NCBI GenBank assembly: GCA_016713675.1
Contig: JADJOS010000001.1
Coordinates: forward strand, 1,178,001 to 1,242,000
Direction: 5' to 3'
DNA from: Acidobacteriota bacterium
Lineage (GTDB): Bacteria > Acidobacteriota > Blastocatellia > Pyrinomonadales > Pyrinomonadaceae
DNA: 64,000 nt
The notes under the pieces were generated by a model. The model worked only from the letters and a program-made list of their open reading frames with translations, was not told the DNA's origin and did no database searches. Shown here piece by piece: positions 51,331 to 60,309 of this stretch. How positions within the stretch are numbered: position 1 is the first letter of the stretch; every line of letters begins with the position of its first letter. Both the position numbers and the translations under genes were made by a program.

Positions 51331-53463
51331 CTATTGAGCGTTGACCGGACGGTCGCCTTCGAGTCCGAAGTGGACTGCCTGGAACTGTCCGTCCGAGCTC
51401 CGCATGATGTACCAGTTGCCGTCTGACGGACGGAACAGAGCGATGTCGGCCTTGCCGTCGGCATCATAGTCACCGGCGACCGGAATGTCACCGTCGAGGC
51501 CGAATCGATTGATCGAATAGCCCTGATCCGAACTGCGGAGTGTATACCAGACGCCTGTCGAAGGCCTGTACACAGTGACGTCAGCCCTTCCGTCGCCGTC
51601 AAAGTCACCGCGGACCGGAATGTCGCCCGTCGCACCAAAGTGCATTGCTCCGGTCGCACCGTCCGATGAGCGGACCCAATACCAATTGCCGAGGCTCGGC
51701 CGGTAGACCACCACATCGTCTTTTCCGTCGCCATCTATGTCGGCCGGCATCGGTTGATCTTCGGCGACGCCCCATTTAATGAACAAGTAGCCCGTGTTGT
51801 TGCTCTTTTGGACATACCAGACACCGTTCGACGGGCGATAGACCGCGAGGTCGAGGCGGCCGTCGCCGTCAAAGTCGCCGCGGACCGGTTTATCTGTCGA
51901 AAGTCCGAATGCAAGGCCCGTCACGCCGCCGTCGGAGCTTCGTTTGATAGCCCAGACACCCTGGCCGTTATCGTTGGTGTAGACCGCGGCGTCAGTTCGC
52001 CCGTCACCATCGTAATCGCCCGAGACGACAACGTCGGTCGGCGAACCGAAGATCTGTGCAGCAAAGCCGTCGCCGTTCTGCGAATACCACGTGTTTGTCG
52101 AAGGCCGGAAGACCGCCAGGTCGTTGCTGCCGTCGCCGTCAAAGTCGGCGATGTTCGACTGCTGTCTGAACGCTCCGCTGATCTCGCCGCCGGCGTTGTT
52201 GGCACTTGTGATCACCGCTGACCAGAGGCCTGCCCGCAGCATTTGAACCTGCGTTGCATTGACCGGGAAAGTGACTGTCGCAAAGTTTCCGTTGGTTCCG
52301 CCGATCACGGCAAAGCTGTAGATCGTCATTGCTGTACCGACGGTGGTTTCAAATCGGGCACCGGTCTGTGCACTCGACAGGTTGTGAAATTCGCCAAATG
52401 CGGTTGCCTGAGTTTCAGCGGCGTTCAAGGTTACCTTGAATTCGCCCGTTGCGGCAGATGCGGTTCCCGTGAGATTCGCTTCGAACGAACGTCCCATCGA
52501 AGGGCTGGGGCTGGGGCTCGGCGTAGGTCCCGGCGTTCCGGTAGGCGTCGGCGAAGGGCTCGGTCCCGTAAATCCTGCAAATGTTCCGTTAAGGATCGTG
52601 CTGCCTGCATTTTTGACCTGAATGGTCGAACCGACGATAACGGCCGGCACGGTCTGTCCGTTGTCGCTGCGGAGACGCAGTCGGCCTTCGCCGCCGCTCT
52701 CGAGTACGATGTTGCCTACCGCGTTTCCATCGACCACGACCGCGAGGTTGGTCCCTGCCGGCAGATTGATCTGACGAATGCGGACTTCGAGCTCGGTTCG
52801 GCTGCTGTGCAGTTCAAATTGAGCAAAACCGCCGGGCAGGACGCCGTTAATTGTCGCACCGGAAAGACCTGCGAAAAGGTCGCCGGCGTTCGGCGTGCCG
52901 CTGGGCGTTGGCGAAGGCGAACCGGTAGGTGTCACGGTCGGGGATGGACTCGGTGTGCCCGTCGGAGTTCCGGTAGGTGTGCCTGTCGGGGTGACTGTCG
53001 GGGTCGGTGTTGGCCCGCCGCCGCCAAAAATGCCGCTGACCAATACGGTCGCTCCGTTACGGACCGCGACTGTCGAGCCGTCATTGGTCGTCGGAACGGT
53101 CTGGCCGTCTTCGGTCCTGAGTTTGATCTTTGCTCGCTGCTGATCGGTGACTGCCATTGTGCCGATCACATTACCGTCAACGACCGCCTCGAGAACGGTG
53201 CCGACTGCGAGCGAGACATCCTCGATCTCGACCTCGATCTCGCGGTTGCCGCTCTGATAGAGCTGCCACGCGGCGGCTCCATGCGGGTTGATGCTGCCTG
53301 TCGGCGAAGCGAGCGACGCATTGCGAAGCACGATCACCGGCGTGCCGTCAGCCTTGACTGCGTTGGAAAGCATCGGGACCGACACCCAAGCCGCGATCAG
53401 GGCAAATACCGTCAGTAACTGTAAATACCGTTTGTTTGAATTTTTCGAATCTGCTTTTTTCAT
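51331..53463 (-). CDS. Secreted CHRD-domain and FG-GAP repeat surface protein
   Basis: The 710-aa product has a signal sequence (about 15-38). Two related beta domains (about 40-150 and 192-310, both with NGT/VDGNxIG and DGQTVP motifs) are separated by PT-rich linkers (TPTPTVTPTGTPTGT and PSPSPTPTGTPGP). Then comes a CHRD domain (about 335-440) and six or seven FG-GAP/VCBS repeats to the end, each of about 45 residues with a calcium-binding DFDGDGRxD loop and the phrase YRPSxGxWY. Such repeat blocks build a beta propeller and are found in surface and secreted proteins. The gene is separated from the subtilisin gene upstream by a terminator, so it has its own promoter. Confidence 0.88.
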   Translation of the reverse strand: MKKADSKNSNKRYLQLLTVFALIAAWVSVPMLSNAVKADGTPVIVLRNASLASPTGSINPHGAAAWQLYQSGNREIEVEIEDVSLAVGTVLEAVVDGNVIGTMAVTDQQRAKIKLRTEDGQTVPTTNDGSTVAVRNGATVLVSGIFGGGGPTPTPTVTPTGTPTGTPTGTPSPSPTVTPTGSPSPTPSGTPNAGDLFAGLSGATINGVLPGGFAQFELHSSRTELEVRIRQINLPAGTNLAVVVDGNAVGNIVLESGGEGRLRLRSDNGQTVPAVIVGSTIQVKNAGSTILNGTFAGFTGPSPSPTPTGTPGPTPSPSPSPSMGRSFEANLTGTASAATGEFKVTLNAAETQATAFGEFHNLSSAQTGARFETTVGTAMTIYSFAVIGGTNGNFATVTFPVNATQVQMLRAGLWSAVITSANNAGGEISGAFRQQSNIADFDGDGSNDLAVFRPSTNTWYSQNGDGFAAQIFGSPTDVVVSGDYDGDGRTDAAVYTNDNGQGVWAIKRSSDGGVTGLAFGLSTDKPVRGDFDGDGRLDLAVYRPSNGVWYVQKSNNTGYLFIKWGVAEDQPMPADIDGDGKDDVVVYRPSLGNWYWVRSSDGATGAMHFGATGDIPVRGDFDGDGRADVTVYRPSTGVWYTLRSSDQGYSINRFGLDGDIPVAGDYDADGKADIALFRPSDGNWYIMRSSDGQFQAVHFGLEGDRPVNAQ

Positions 53464-53563
53464 TTCTAATTCCTGCCTATATTTTTTTGCTTACCTCGTC
53501 TGCCTGAGGTGTCGTCAGAAACACAGTGCAGGCGATCAAGTGAAAAAGACAGAATCTACAAAT

Positions 53564-53589
53564 AAAAAAAGCCGCGTTATTCACGCGGC
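53564..53589 (-). terminator. Intrinsic terminator after the subtilisin gene
   Basis: On the minus strand, GCCGCGT (53589-53583), loop, ACGCGGC (53577-53571), then seven T (53570-53564). It ends the sigma/CHAT/subtilisin row 34 bases after the last stop. Confidence 0.85.
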
Positions 53590-53623
53590 CTTTGTCTGGC
53601 CCAAGCTATCGCGAAATTGACGA

Positions 53624-55069
53624 CTATCTCACGAGGAATTGCTCGAAGCCGGAACTGTTCGAAAAACTCGTTGCCAGTGGGCAGGTCAGAGTATTATTTA
53701 CCGCACAAAGTGCATCGACGCGGCGTAGCCGCACCTCGCCCCACGGCAGATCGGTGTCGTTGCCCCAACGCTTATCGACCGCAGTTTCCTTGATCCGGCC
53801 CAGCAGATCGTGCGGGGTCGGAAATGTCACGGTGTCCGGATGTTTCGCTTTCAGCAGAGCTGCGATCCCGGCAACGATAGGTGCCGCCATCGATGTGCCG
53901 GACCACATCCCATAACGCCCGCCGGGCAATGCGCTGACGATGTCCTCGCCCGGTGCCGAAACGTCGATCCAACTGCGGTCATAGGACGAAAATATCGCGA
54001 GGCCGTCGGGCGTTCCTACCGGGCCGCGTGGGTCGTAGCGGCTGCTGGCCGCGACCGAGAGCATGCCGTCACGCTGCTCGGCGGCCGGGAAAACTTCTGC
54101 ACGATTTCCGCCGTTTCCCGCAGCGACCGAAACAGCAAGGCGGCGTGTGCCTATCTCAGGGAATGTCGTCCCGTCGCCGGCAGTTCCCAGATCAACGCAA
54201 TCGAGCAGATCGTGCAGAATGCGGACATTCTCGGGATAACCGATGCTCAGATTAGCGATGTCGGCACCATGATCTGCCGCCCAGATAAGGCCGGCGGTAA
54301 TTCGCCAGAGCTCGCCGGAGCCATCGGGCCCGAGGATACGTATCGGCATGATCTTGGCGTCCGGCACCATCAGCGTTACAATGCCCGCCACATGCGTGCC
54401 GTGGCCGTAAACAGGATTTAGATGGAGCGTACCGACCTCGCTGGGGTCGTTGTCGCCATCGACAAGATCCTTGCGGTCCGCAACCGGAACGAGCCGCCCC
54501 GCGAACGCCGGATGCGTCAGGTCAATACCCGTATCGAGCACCGCGACCACGACCGGAGGGCCGTCATATTGATTTGTTATCGGATTAAACTTAAGTCCGC
54601 GTGTGCCTGCCGCCGTAAACGCCGCATCGAGCCTGATGCGATCAGGGAACCACTGGCTCGCAAACCCTTTCGCACTGCCGCCGACCGCCCACGAACGGCC
54701 GACCGCCCACGAGCGTCCCTGCGTCCATGTCAGTCCCTGCACCTCAGCGTTCGAGAATTTGCGGTTGACCTCTGCCTTGCGTATCCGCAGGTCGCCCGCC
54801 ATTGCGGCCACGACCTGCGGCGGCGTCTGGGCGTTCGTGATCTGCAGAAGGTAATACGCAGGTGAACCGAACGAACCGAGTGGCGTCGGATTGAGGTTGT
54901 ATTGAGCTGCTACAGCCGCAAGGTCGGCGGCCGAATTGAGCTGGACGATGACCTGCGTCGGATTATAATCAGGCCCCGGGCCGCCGGCATGAGCAAAAAT
55001 AGCGAGAAAACACAGTGCCATTGCGGCAAACGCGTTTCTCAAAACTGCTTTAAATTTGGTACTGCCCAT
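53624..55069 (-). CDS. Exported subtilisin-like (S8) serine peptidase
   Basis: The 481-aa product has a signal peptide (about 1-28, ending AHA). An inhibitor-type propeptide follows (about 35-105, VIVQLNSAADLAAVAAQYNL), then the S8 catalytic domain: Asp179 in VAVLDTGIDLTHP, His223 in GHGTHVAGIV and Ser393 in SGTSMAAPIVAG. A short tandem RSWAVGRSWAVG lies at the junction of pro-region and protease. The C-terminus runs about 60 residues past the catalytic core. It is the last gene of the ECF sigma/small protein/TPR-CHAT row, 81 bases after the CHAT gene, and may be the exported effector of that row. Confidence 0.93.
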   Translation of the reverse strand: MGSTKFKAVLRNAFAAMALCFLAIFAHAGGPGPDYNPTQVIVQLNSAADLAAVAAQYNLNPTPLGSFGSPAYYLLQITNAQTPPQVVAAMAGDLRIRKAEVNRKFSNAEVQGLTWTQGRSWAVGRSWAVGGSAKGFASQWFPDRIRLDAAFTAAGTRGLKFNPITNQYDGPPVVVAVLDTGIDLTHPAFAGRLVPVADRKDLVDGDNDPSEVGTLHLNPVYGHGTHVAGIVTLMVPDAKIMPIRILGPDGSGELWRITAGLIWAADHGADIANLSIGYPENVRILHDLLDCVDLGTAGDGTTFPEIGTRRLAVSVAAGNGGNRAEVFPAAEQRDGMLSVAASSRYDPRGPVGTPDGLAIFSSYDRSWIDVSAPGEDIVSALPGGRYGMWSGTSMAAPIVAGIAALLKAKHPDTVTFPTPHDLLGRIKETAVDKRWGNDTDLPWGEVRLRRVDALCAVNNTLTCPLATSFSNSSGFEQFLVR

Positions 55070-55150
55070 CTATTGACCTCGATACGGAAAGACTTCGTCC
55101 ATATCAACAGTGCGCGCTAGTTTATCAAAAAGACACCGGCCGCGAAAAAA

Positions 55151-57946
55151 TTATCGCCCGATCAAAACGAACGGCGACCAGAGATACGGATGCTCGCCTC
55201 GTGCGATCGAATTTAGCTGCGCCTTTCTAAGTGATGCGGCGGCGGTGTGTCCGCGTTGCATTTCGCGGTAAAGGTCCTGCATCAACAGGCTCGCGGCCGC
55301 GTCATTCACCGTCCAGAGACTGACAATGAGCGAAGCGGCCCCGGCCGTTAAAAATCCGCGGGCGAGCCCCAGTATTTCGTCGCCTGCGAACACCTTGTTA
55401 AGTCCCGTTTCGCACGCGCTCAGAACGACCAGTTCGGCATTGATCCGCTGCTCACAAATATCCCGCACCGTCACCCAGCCGTCAGCGAGATGCAGGCTCG
55501 AGAACATGGGATTCTCAGCCCGAAACTGCCCGTGACACGCGAGGTGAATAAGATCACGGCCCGCCGCCTTTCTCGTAAAAGCCGAAAACGTCGCCTTTTC
55601 GCCGACCAATGCCTTCGCTTTCGGCACGATCCGCCGAACCGCATCGATCTCGCCCTCGACCAGCGGGATTCGTTCGTCCGCAAAACCCACGAGCAGTGAA
55701 TCCTCGATCTTTCGCGTCTGGCGTTCCTGTAATTTGCTCCAAACTCCCGCGCTCGGTGCATAGCCCACCTCGAATCTCTCGGCTAAATATCCGTCGTCAT
55801 ACAAGGCATGAAACGGAATATAATGCAGCAAGCCTGCCGGCACGACCACGAGCGAACCGCCGCTCAGCATCTTTTCCAGCGGCCGCAGCAGCTGATCGTA
55901 CAACGAGGCGAGGCATGCGTCCGCTCGAGCTTTCATCTGCCCCAAAAACCGCTCCATGCCCGCCGTACCATATCGCAGGGCGCCAAACTGAAAATGCAGA
56001 TCTTCGAGCGCGGATGCGACCTCTGATGTCGTCGCGATATCTTGAACAAACCTGATCTTCGTATCAGTTACGACAAACGCCGAGAACGAATCGTCGATCT
56101 CAACAAATTCGATCAATGAACGGCCGCCGCCAAGCCGTTCCTGCAATGATCTTAAGCTAAACCTATCAGCAGCTTTTCCACCGCCGCGTCGCCGCGACGA
56201 AACGCTCGCGATCTCACGCGTCAGCTTTGCGACGCGGGCCTCACGTGCACGCACGGCGTCATTAAGTTCCGCGAGCTCGTCCGCCTCCGCACGGTCAAGG
56301 CGTTTGTAATAAGAATTGAGTTCCTCGCGGATCTGAGCGAGGTCTGTGCTAAATTCATCCGAATCATCGTTAGAACTCGTCTCGGTATCCAAAGCATCGA
56401 CAAGGGCCCGCGAACGCCCACTTTCGATGGTCCGAAACGCATCCGCGATGCAGTTCTCGCCCAGATAAACACGCGCCAAGCGGTCGTACGGCTCGAGCCG
56501 TGCGGCCATGAACGACATGCTGAATTCCTCCGACGCGAGCGGAGCTCGGAGCCGTTCGACTATCGCGATCGAACGTTTGAAATATGTGATCGCATTCTTA
56601 GCGTCACCACTCGATACGGCAGTTTTTCCCAGAAACCCGAGCGCGATCTGTTCGGCGTCCGGCTGCCGCAGACATTTGGCGTCAGCAACGACCGATTCAA
56701 ATATTCGCTTGGCTTGTGATAGCTTGCCGGATGCCAGATACGCCTCGCCTTCGAGCAGGCCGACGGTCAATGGAAGGCGTGCATTCTGCGTGCGTTTGAG
56801 TAATTTTCTCGTCGATCTTGCCGTCGCGAGTGCCGCCGCGTGGTCGCCCACGTCGAGAGCTATTCGTGCCTGAGCGATCATCGCCGCGGCCTGGCCTGGT
56901 TCATTTTTCTCGGCGGTGAACAGAGAAAGAGCACGTTTTAGCTGCTTCTTCGCGATCAATGCACCGTCGCCGGCGATCGCGGCACGAGCGTAATTGAGCC
57001 GCGAGCGTGCCTCTTCGGCCCGCAGTTTGAGCCGTTTGAATTCGTCGCAGACGCGTTCGTAGATCTCGACGGCCTCGGCATTCAGATTAAGCTCAGAATA
57101 AATGCCGGCGATCTCGAGGTCGGCGATCGCTGTTTGATGCGGCATTGCAAGCGCGTCAAATTTTCGCCGCGAAAGCTCAAGATATCGCAGAGCATCAGCG
57201 TATCGGCCGCGAAAAAGTGCGAGATTGCCCATGCTCGCCTCGATCTCGGCCTCGGTGACGTGCATCTTGGCCGCGACCGCCGTCTCAAACGCCAACGCGT
57301 AAAACTGCTCTGCTTTCTGAAATTCATTAAGCTCGCCGTACGTATTTGCCAGCCCGTTCTCGGCCATCGCCTGCCATTTTGGTTCTCGTGCTTTCTTAAA
57401 ACGCTTACGAGCGGACGAGCAGAACGTGAGCGCCTCGCGATGCTGCGAGCGCCGCGAAACGATGTTGCTCAGGTTCATCTCGATCTTGCCGGCCGCCAGT
57501 TCGTCGCCGTGTTTTGTGAGAATAGGAATGGCCGAAAGCCCGGTGGCGATGGCATCATCATAACGGCCGAGCATGGCAAGTGCCAGCAACCGAGCGACTT
57601 TCGTCTGTGCCGCATCTAATTCGTTTCCCGCGACAGCAAACGCATCGGCCGCTCGTTCGAGCTTAGCGACGGCCGATTCAAAACGCCCGCGAATGATCTC
57701 GCCGATGCCGCCTGTCCAATCGGCATTCGCCAAAACAACTGCGTCACGATCTGCGTGTGCCAAGCTCCGCGCCGCCGCGACACATTGCCGGACGCGTTCC
57801 GGATCGCTCGACCATGCAGCGATGCATTCGTTACGGATGGCCGCAGCGAGGCCCACGCCCGAGAGCTTAGCGTTCTCAGCGAGCAGCGTTTTCCGCCCGT
57901 CGGCGTCGGCATCGATCAATTTTTTCGCTAATTCGGTTCGCTGCAT
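55151..57946 (-). CDS. TPR-CHAT protease, cytoplasmic
   Basis: The 931-aa protein has no signal peptide. The first 560 residues are TPR-like helical repeats of about 40 residues (blocks such as AQTKVARLLALAMLGRYDDAIA and AGIYSELNLNAEAVEIYERV). A charged linker (about 560-610) and a CHAT domain to the C-terminus follow. The caspase-like dyad is His805 in HLACHGQF and Cys845 in LSACETGL; the C-terminus WSPFVLIGR is canonical. CHAT domains are known as Cys proteases; in type III-E CRISPR a TPR-CHAT protein (Csx29) cleaves a partner that holds a sigma factor. Here the gene follows an ECF sigma gene and a small unknown gene, the same kind of setting. Confidence 0.9.
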   Translation of the reverse strand: MQRTELAKKLIDADADGRKTLLAENAKLSGVGLAAAIRNECIAAWSSDPERVRQCVAAARSLAHADRDAVVLANADWTGGIGEIIRGRFESAVAKLERAADAFAVAGNELDAAQTKVARLLALAMLGRYDDAIATGLSAIPILTKHGDELAAGKIEMNLSNIVSRRSQHREALTFCSSARKRFKKAREPKWQAMAENGLANTYGELNEFQKAEQFYALAFETAVAAKMHVTEAEIEASMGNLALFRGRYADALRYLELSRRKFDALAMPHQTAIADLEIAGIYSELNLNAEAVEIYERVCDEFKRLKLRAEEARSRLNYARAAIAGDGALIAKKQLKRALSLFTAEKNEPGQAAAMIAQARIALDVGDHAAALATARSTRKLLKRTQNARLPLTVGLLEGEAYLASGKLSQAKRIFESVVADAKCLRQPDAEQIALGFLGKTAVSSGDAKNAITYFKRSIAIVERLRAPLASEEFSMSFMAARLEPYDRLARVYLGENCIADAFRTIESGRSRALVDALDTETSSNDDSDEFSTDLAQIREELNSYYKRLDRAEADELAELNDAVRAREARVAKLTREIASVSSRRRGGGKAADRFSLRSLQERLGGGRSLIEFVEIDDSFSAFVVTDTKIRFVQDIATTSEVASALEDLHFQFGALRYGTAGMERFLGQMKARADACLASLYDQLLRPLEKMLSGGSLVVVPAGLLHYIPFHALYDDGYLAERFEVGYAPSAGVWSKLQERQTRKIEDSLLVGFADERIPLVEGEIDAVRRIVPKAKALVGEKATFSAFTRKAAGRDLIHLACHGQFRAENPMFSSLHLADGWVTVRDICEQRINAELVVLSACETGLNKVFAGDEILGLARGFLTAGAASLIVSLWTVNDAAASLLMQDLYREMQRGHTAAASLRKAQLNSIARGEHPYLWSPFVLIGR

Positions 57947-58122
57947 CTTTCGCTCGATTATATAACGAAAAAGGCGGCCGGCCTTTTATTGCCGGTCGCC
58001 ATCTGCGTTTCGTAAAAATTCTTCTCCGCGAACTCCGCGTCTTCCTCAGCGTTCTCTGCGTGGAAAAAATGAGAAGGATATTCCACGCAGCGTTCGCGGA
58101 GATTCCGCAGAGATCGGCGAGT
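57947..58122. repeat. Palindromic repeat between the small-protein gene and the CHAT gene
   Basis: Nested arms lie at TCCGCGAAC (58025-58033)/GTTCGCGGA (58092-58100) and CTGCGTGGA (58056-58064)/TCCACGCAG (58082-58090), both perfect 9-bp pairs. The words ACGCAGAGAACGCTGAGG and ACGCGGAG on the minus strand are those of the dispersed repeat family. The element separates two genes that otherwise look like one operon; as a stable hairpin it could tune expression of the CHAT gene. Confidence 0.7.
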
Positions 58123-58602
58123 TTATTTTAAAATCAATCCTTCGATCACTATCTCGCTCGAATCGCCGCGAACCGTCAAAACGAATTCGCCCGCCGCGAC
58201 CGCCTCAAACCTAAATCCGCCCATATCGTCGATCGCCGAAACCGCGCCGCCTATCAACACGGTGCCGCCGTCAAAACCGCCGCCGAGCACCTGCCCACGA
58301 ATCTCAAAACCGCCGTCCGTTGCTGTGACACGCAGGTCGATCGCGTTCTCGCCCGAGTCGAACAGCATCTGCCTCGCCGCACCGCCGGCCGCCGAACGCT
58401 CGCCGAATGCCGCACGGTTTGGTGCGAGATCGGCCTTCAAAACGGCGACGAATCGCTGCAATAAGGCAGGTTCTGCGGCTCGCGTCCTAAACAGGTTCCG
58501 GGCGTATTTCAATACGTCCGCCGGAGCATCGACCGACCGGTCGCTCTGCATCCGCGAGATGATGTGTTCGAGTTTTTGTTCGTGTGCGTTGTTCATCGCC
58601 AA
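58123..58602 (-). CDS. Small helix/beta-sandwich protein between ECF sigma and TPR-CHAT genes
   Basis: This 159-aa protein has an N-terminal helical half (EQKLEHIISRMQSDRSV, DVLKYARNLFRTRAA, LLQRFVAVLKADLA) and a C-terminal beta half (IDLRVTATDGGFEIRGQVLGGG, GGFRFEAVAAGEFVLTVRGDSSEI) that reads like a short carboxypeptidase-regulatory-type sandwich. No membrane segment and no zinc-binding anti-sigma motif (HxxxCxxC) are seen. Its place between sigma and protease genes suggests an adaptor or anti-sigma, perhaps a CHAT substrate. That is inference; I know of no named family for it. Confidence 0.75.
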   Translation of the reverse strand: MAMNNAHEQKLEHIISRMQSDRSVDAPADVLKYARNLFRTRAAEPALLQRFVAVLKADLAPNRAAFGERSAAGGAARQMLFDSGENAIDLRVTATDGGFEIRGQVLGGGFDGGTVLIGGAVSAIDDMGGFRFEAVAAGEFVLTVRGDSSEIVIEGLILK

Positions 58603-58668
58603 TTTTTAAGCGTTATCGCTTTCCTCACCCAAACAGTGCGGCCCGTTAAACAAAAAAGACACTTGCCA

Positions 58669-59271
58669 TTATTTAGTCAGAACTTTTTCGAGTTTCTTCA
58701 GACATCGCGACCGCAAAGGGCTGATGCTCGTTTCGCCAACGTTGATCGCCGCCGCGACCTCGACGTACGTCGCCGCCGGATCTCGCAGATAGATCATCGA
58801 CAATATCTGCTGACAGCGTTCCTCGAGTTCGAGCAAGGCGGTTCGGATCAGATGCTGTTCCTCTAGCTCGATCAGCATTTCGTCCGCCAGCGGCGTCTCG
58901 TCGCGGATATTTGCCATCTCGGCCTCCATCTCCTCTTCGGTCGCGGGCGAATAAAGCCCCTTCGAACCTCGCACCACGGCCCAGGTCTTAAATTTCGCCG
59001 TCGTCACGATCCACGACCTGATCCGGTCCGGCTGCTCGATCTCGCCGATCTTCTCGAACAGCGTCAGAAAAACCTCCTGAAAAACATCCGCCGCCTGTTC
59101 CTCGCTCAGCCCGGCACGCCGCGGCACGGCATAGATCAAACGCTGATACCGACCGACCAATTCATCCCAAGCCGCCTGCTCCCCCCGAGCACACCGCCGC
59201 ACCAACCCCGCATCGCCATTATCGACAGCGCGCGACCCAAGTAATGATTCAATTGGAGAGGTATCATCCAC
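58669..59271 (-). CDS. ECF-type RNA polymerase sigma factor
   Basis: A 200-aa sigma factor. Region 2 covers about 35-105: ELVGRYQRLIYAVPRRAGLSEEQAADVFQEVFLTLFEKI, seen as the blocks LVGRYQRLIYAVPRRAGLS and ADVFQEVFLTLFEKIGEI, with the core-binding and -10 helices. Region 4 covers about 140-198: LEERCQQILSMIYLRDP, YVEVAAAINVGETSISPLRSR as HTH, RCLKKLEKVL. The linker between the regions is acidic (EEEMEAEMANIRDE). It heads the row with the small protein, TPR-CHAT and subtilisin genes, and would direct polymerase to unknown targets, perhaps including its own row. Confidence 0.93.
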   Translation of the reverse strand: MDDTSPIESLLGSRAVDNGDAGLVRRCARGEQAAWDELVGRYQRLIYAVPRRAGLSEEQAADVFQEVFLTLFEKIGEIEQPDRIRSWIVTTAKFKTWAVVRGSKGLYSPATEEEMEAEMANIRDETPLADEMLIELEEQHLIRTALLELEERCQQILSMIYLRDPAATYVEVAAAINVGETSISPLRSRCLKKLEKVLTK

Positions 59272-59319
59272 TAACTAACGATATTGGGATATTCCACGAT
59301 TTTTCGCAACGGACAAGCT

Positions 59320-59396
59320 CGACATTGAGTCTTGCTCCCTGGCACAAGCCCGCACGTGAGTAACGGCGTAACGTCCAACGTAGGTATTGCCAACCT
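59320..59396. repeat. AAGCCCGCACGTGAGTAACGG-type dispersed repeat
   Basis: The gap upstream of the sigma gene holds GGCACAAGCCCGCACGTGAG followed by TAACGGCGTAACG. I recall this phrase as a common intergenic repeat in related genomes; the recollection is not verified here. A short inverted pair TAGGT/ACCTA follows (59381-59397). No gene is supported. Confidence 0.4.
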
Positions 59397-59481
59397 ATAC
59401 GGTTAATGCTACATTGCGTTGACAGACGCACACGATAATACCGGCTCAGCGTTGAGCATGGATCGATCCGGCGGAGGGGAA

Positions 59482-59697
59482 ATGCAGATGGACGGAAACA
59501 AAACGAAAGTGCTTAGTTGGGGTTCGATCATCGCGATCATGATAGGGGTCGGATTGGTCGCTGGACTAGTGATCGGCCTGTTGAGCGAGACATTTGGCCT
59601 GTCGTCAAGCGCCCTCGGAGCCGGAGTTGGGGCAAGCGTCGGCGTCGTCGGAGCTATCCTAATAGCTCGACGCCGGGCAGCACTCAGCCAACGATAA
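59482..59697 (+). CDS. Small two-segment membrane protein
   Basis: From ATG 59482, chosen for the GGAGGGG ribosome site 5-6 bases upstream, the product has 71 aa. It holds two hydrophobic segments (SIIAIMIGVGLVAGLVIGLL at about 12-31, and LGAGVGASVGVVGAILIA at about 43-60) with glycine zippers, and a basic tail ARRRAALSQR. A longer frame from 59419 (TTG) exists but lacks a signal. Function unknown; possibly a small stress or phage-related membrane protein. It lies at the border of the decayed island. Confidence 0.6.
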   Translation: MQMDGNKTKVLSWGSIIAIMIGVGLVAGLVIGLLSETFGLSSSALGAGVGASVGVVGAILIARRRAALSQR

Positions 59698-60309
59698 TCG
59701 ATCCGAAGTCCACGATCCCATGAACACTCTTTACTACGGCGACAATCTAAAGATCCTCCGCGACTACATCAAAGACGAGAGCGTTGACCTCGTTTATCTC
59801 GATCCGCCGTTCAATAGTAATCGCAATTACAATGTCCTGTTCTGCAACGAATCGGGCAGCGACAGCGAATCGCAGATCACGGCGTTCGAAGACACTTGGC
59901 ACTGGAACCTCGCCGCCGAGGAAACCTATCACGAACTGATAAACGAACCCGATCAGGTCGGCCGCATGATCGAATCTTTCCGCCAGTTCATCGGCAACAA
60001 CCAGTTGATGGCCTATCTCGTCATGATGGCCGTCTGTCTAAAAGAACTCCCCCGCGTCCTAAAACCGACAGGTTCTCTCTACCTCCACTGCGACCCGACC
60101 GCTTAGCGCTCTTTGACGATTTGTTGTGAAAACGGGAGAAATGATCTATTTTCGTTCCAAAGATAAGTTATTGTCTGGAATGATTCTGGATAATGCACGA
60201 AATATGATTATTGAGCGGAATGATTGTGCTCAATCATAAGTTGGGCGGGCACAACGTTCAACGCACAACCTGCAGGTCTTCCCATGTTCAGGTCGACCGT
60301 CATCAAGAA

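Noticed and set aside
52243..53418. A 391-codon open frame on the plus strand
   Set aside because: It lies wholly antisense to the FG-GAP protein gene, is rich in Arg and Cys with no family pattern, and follows from the repeat composition of the real gene.
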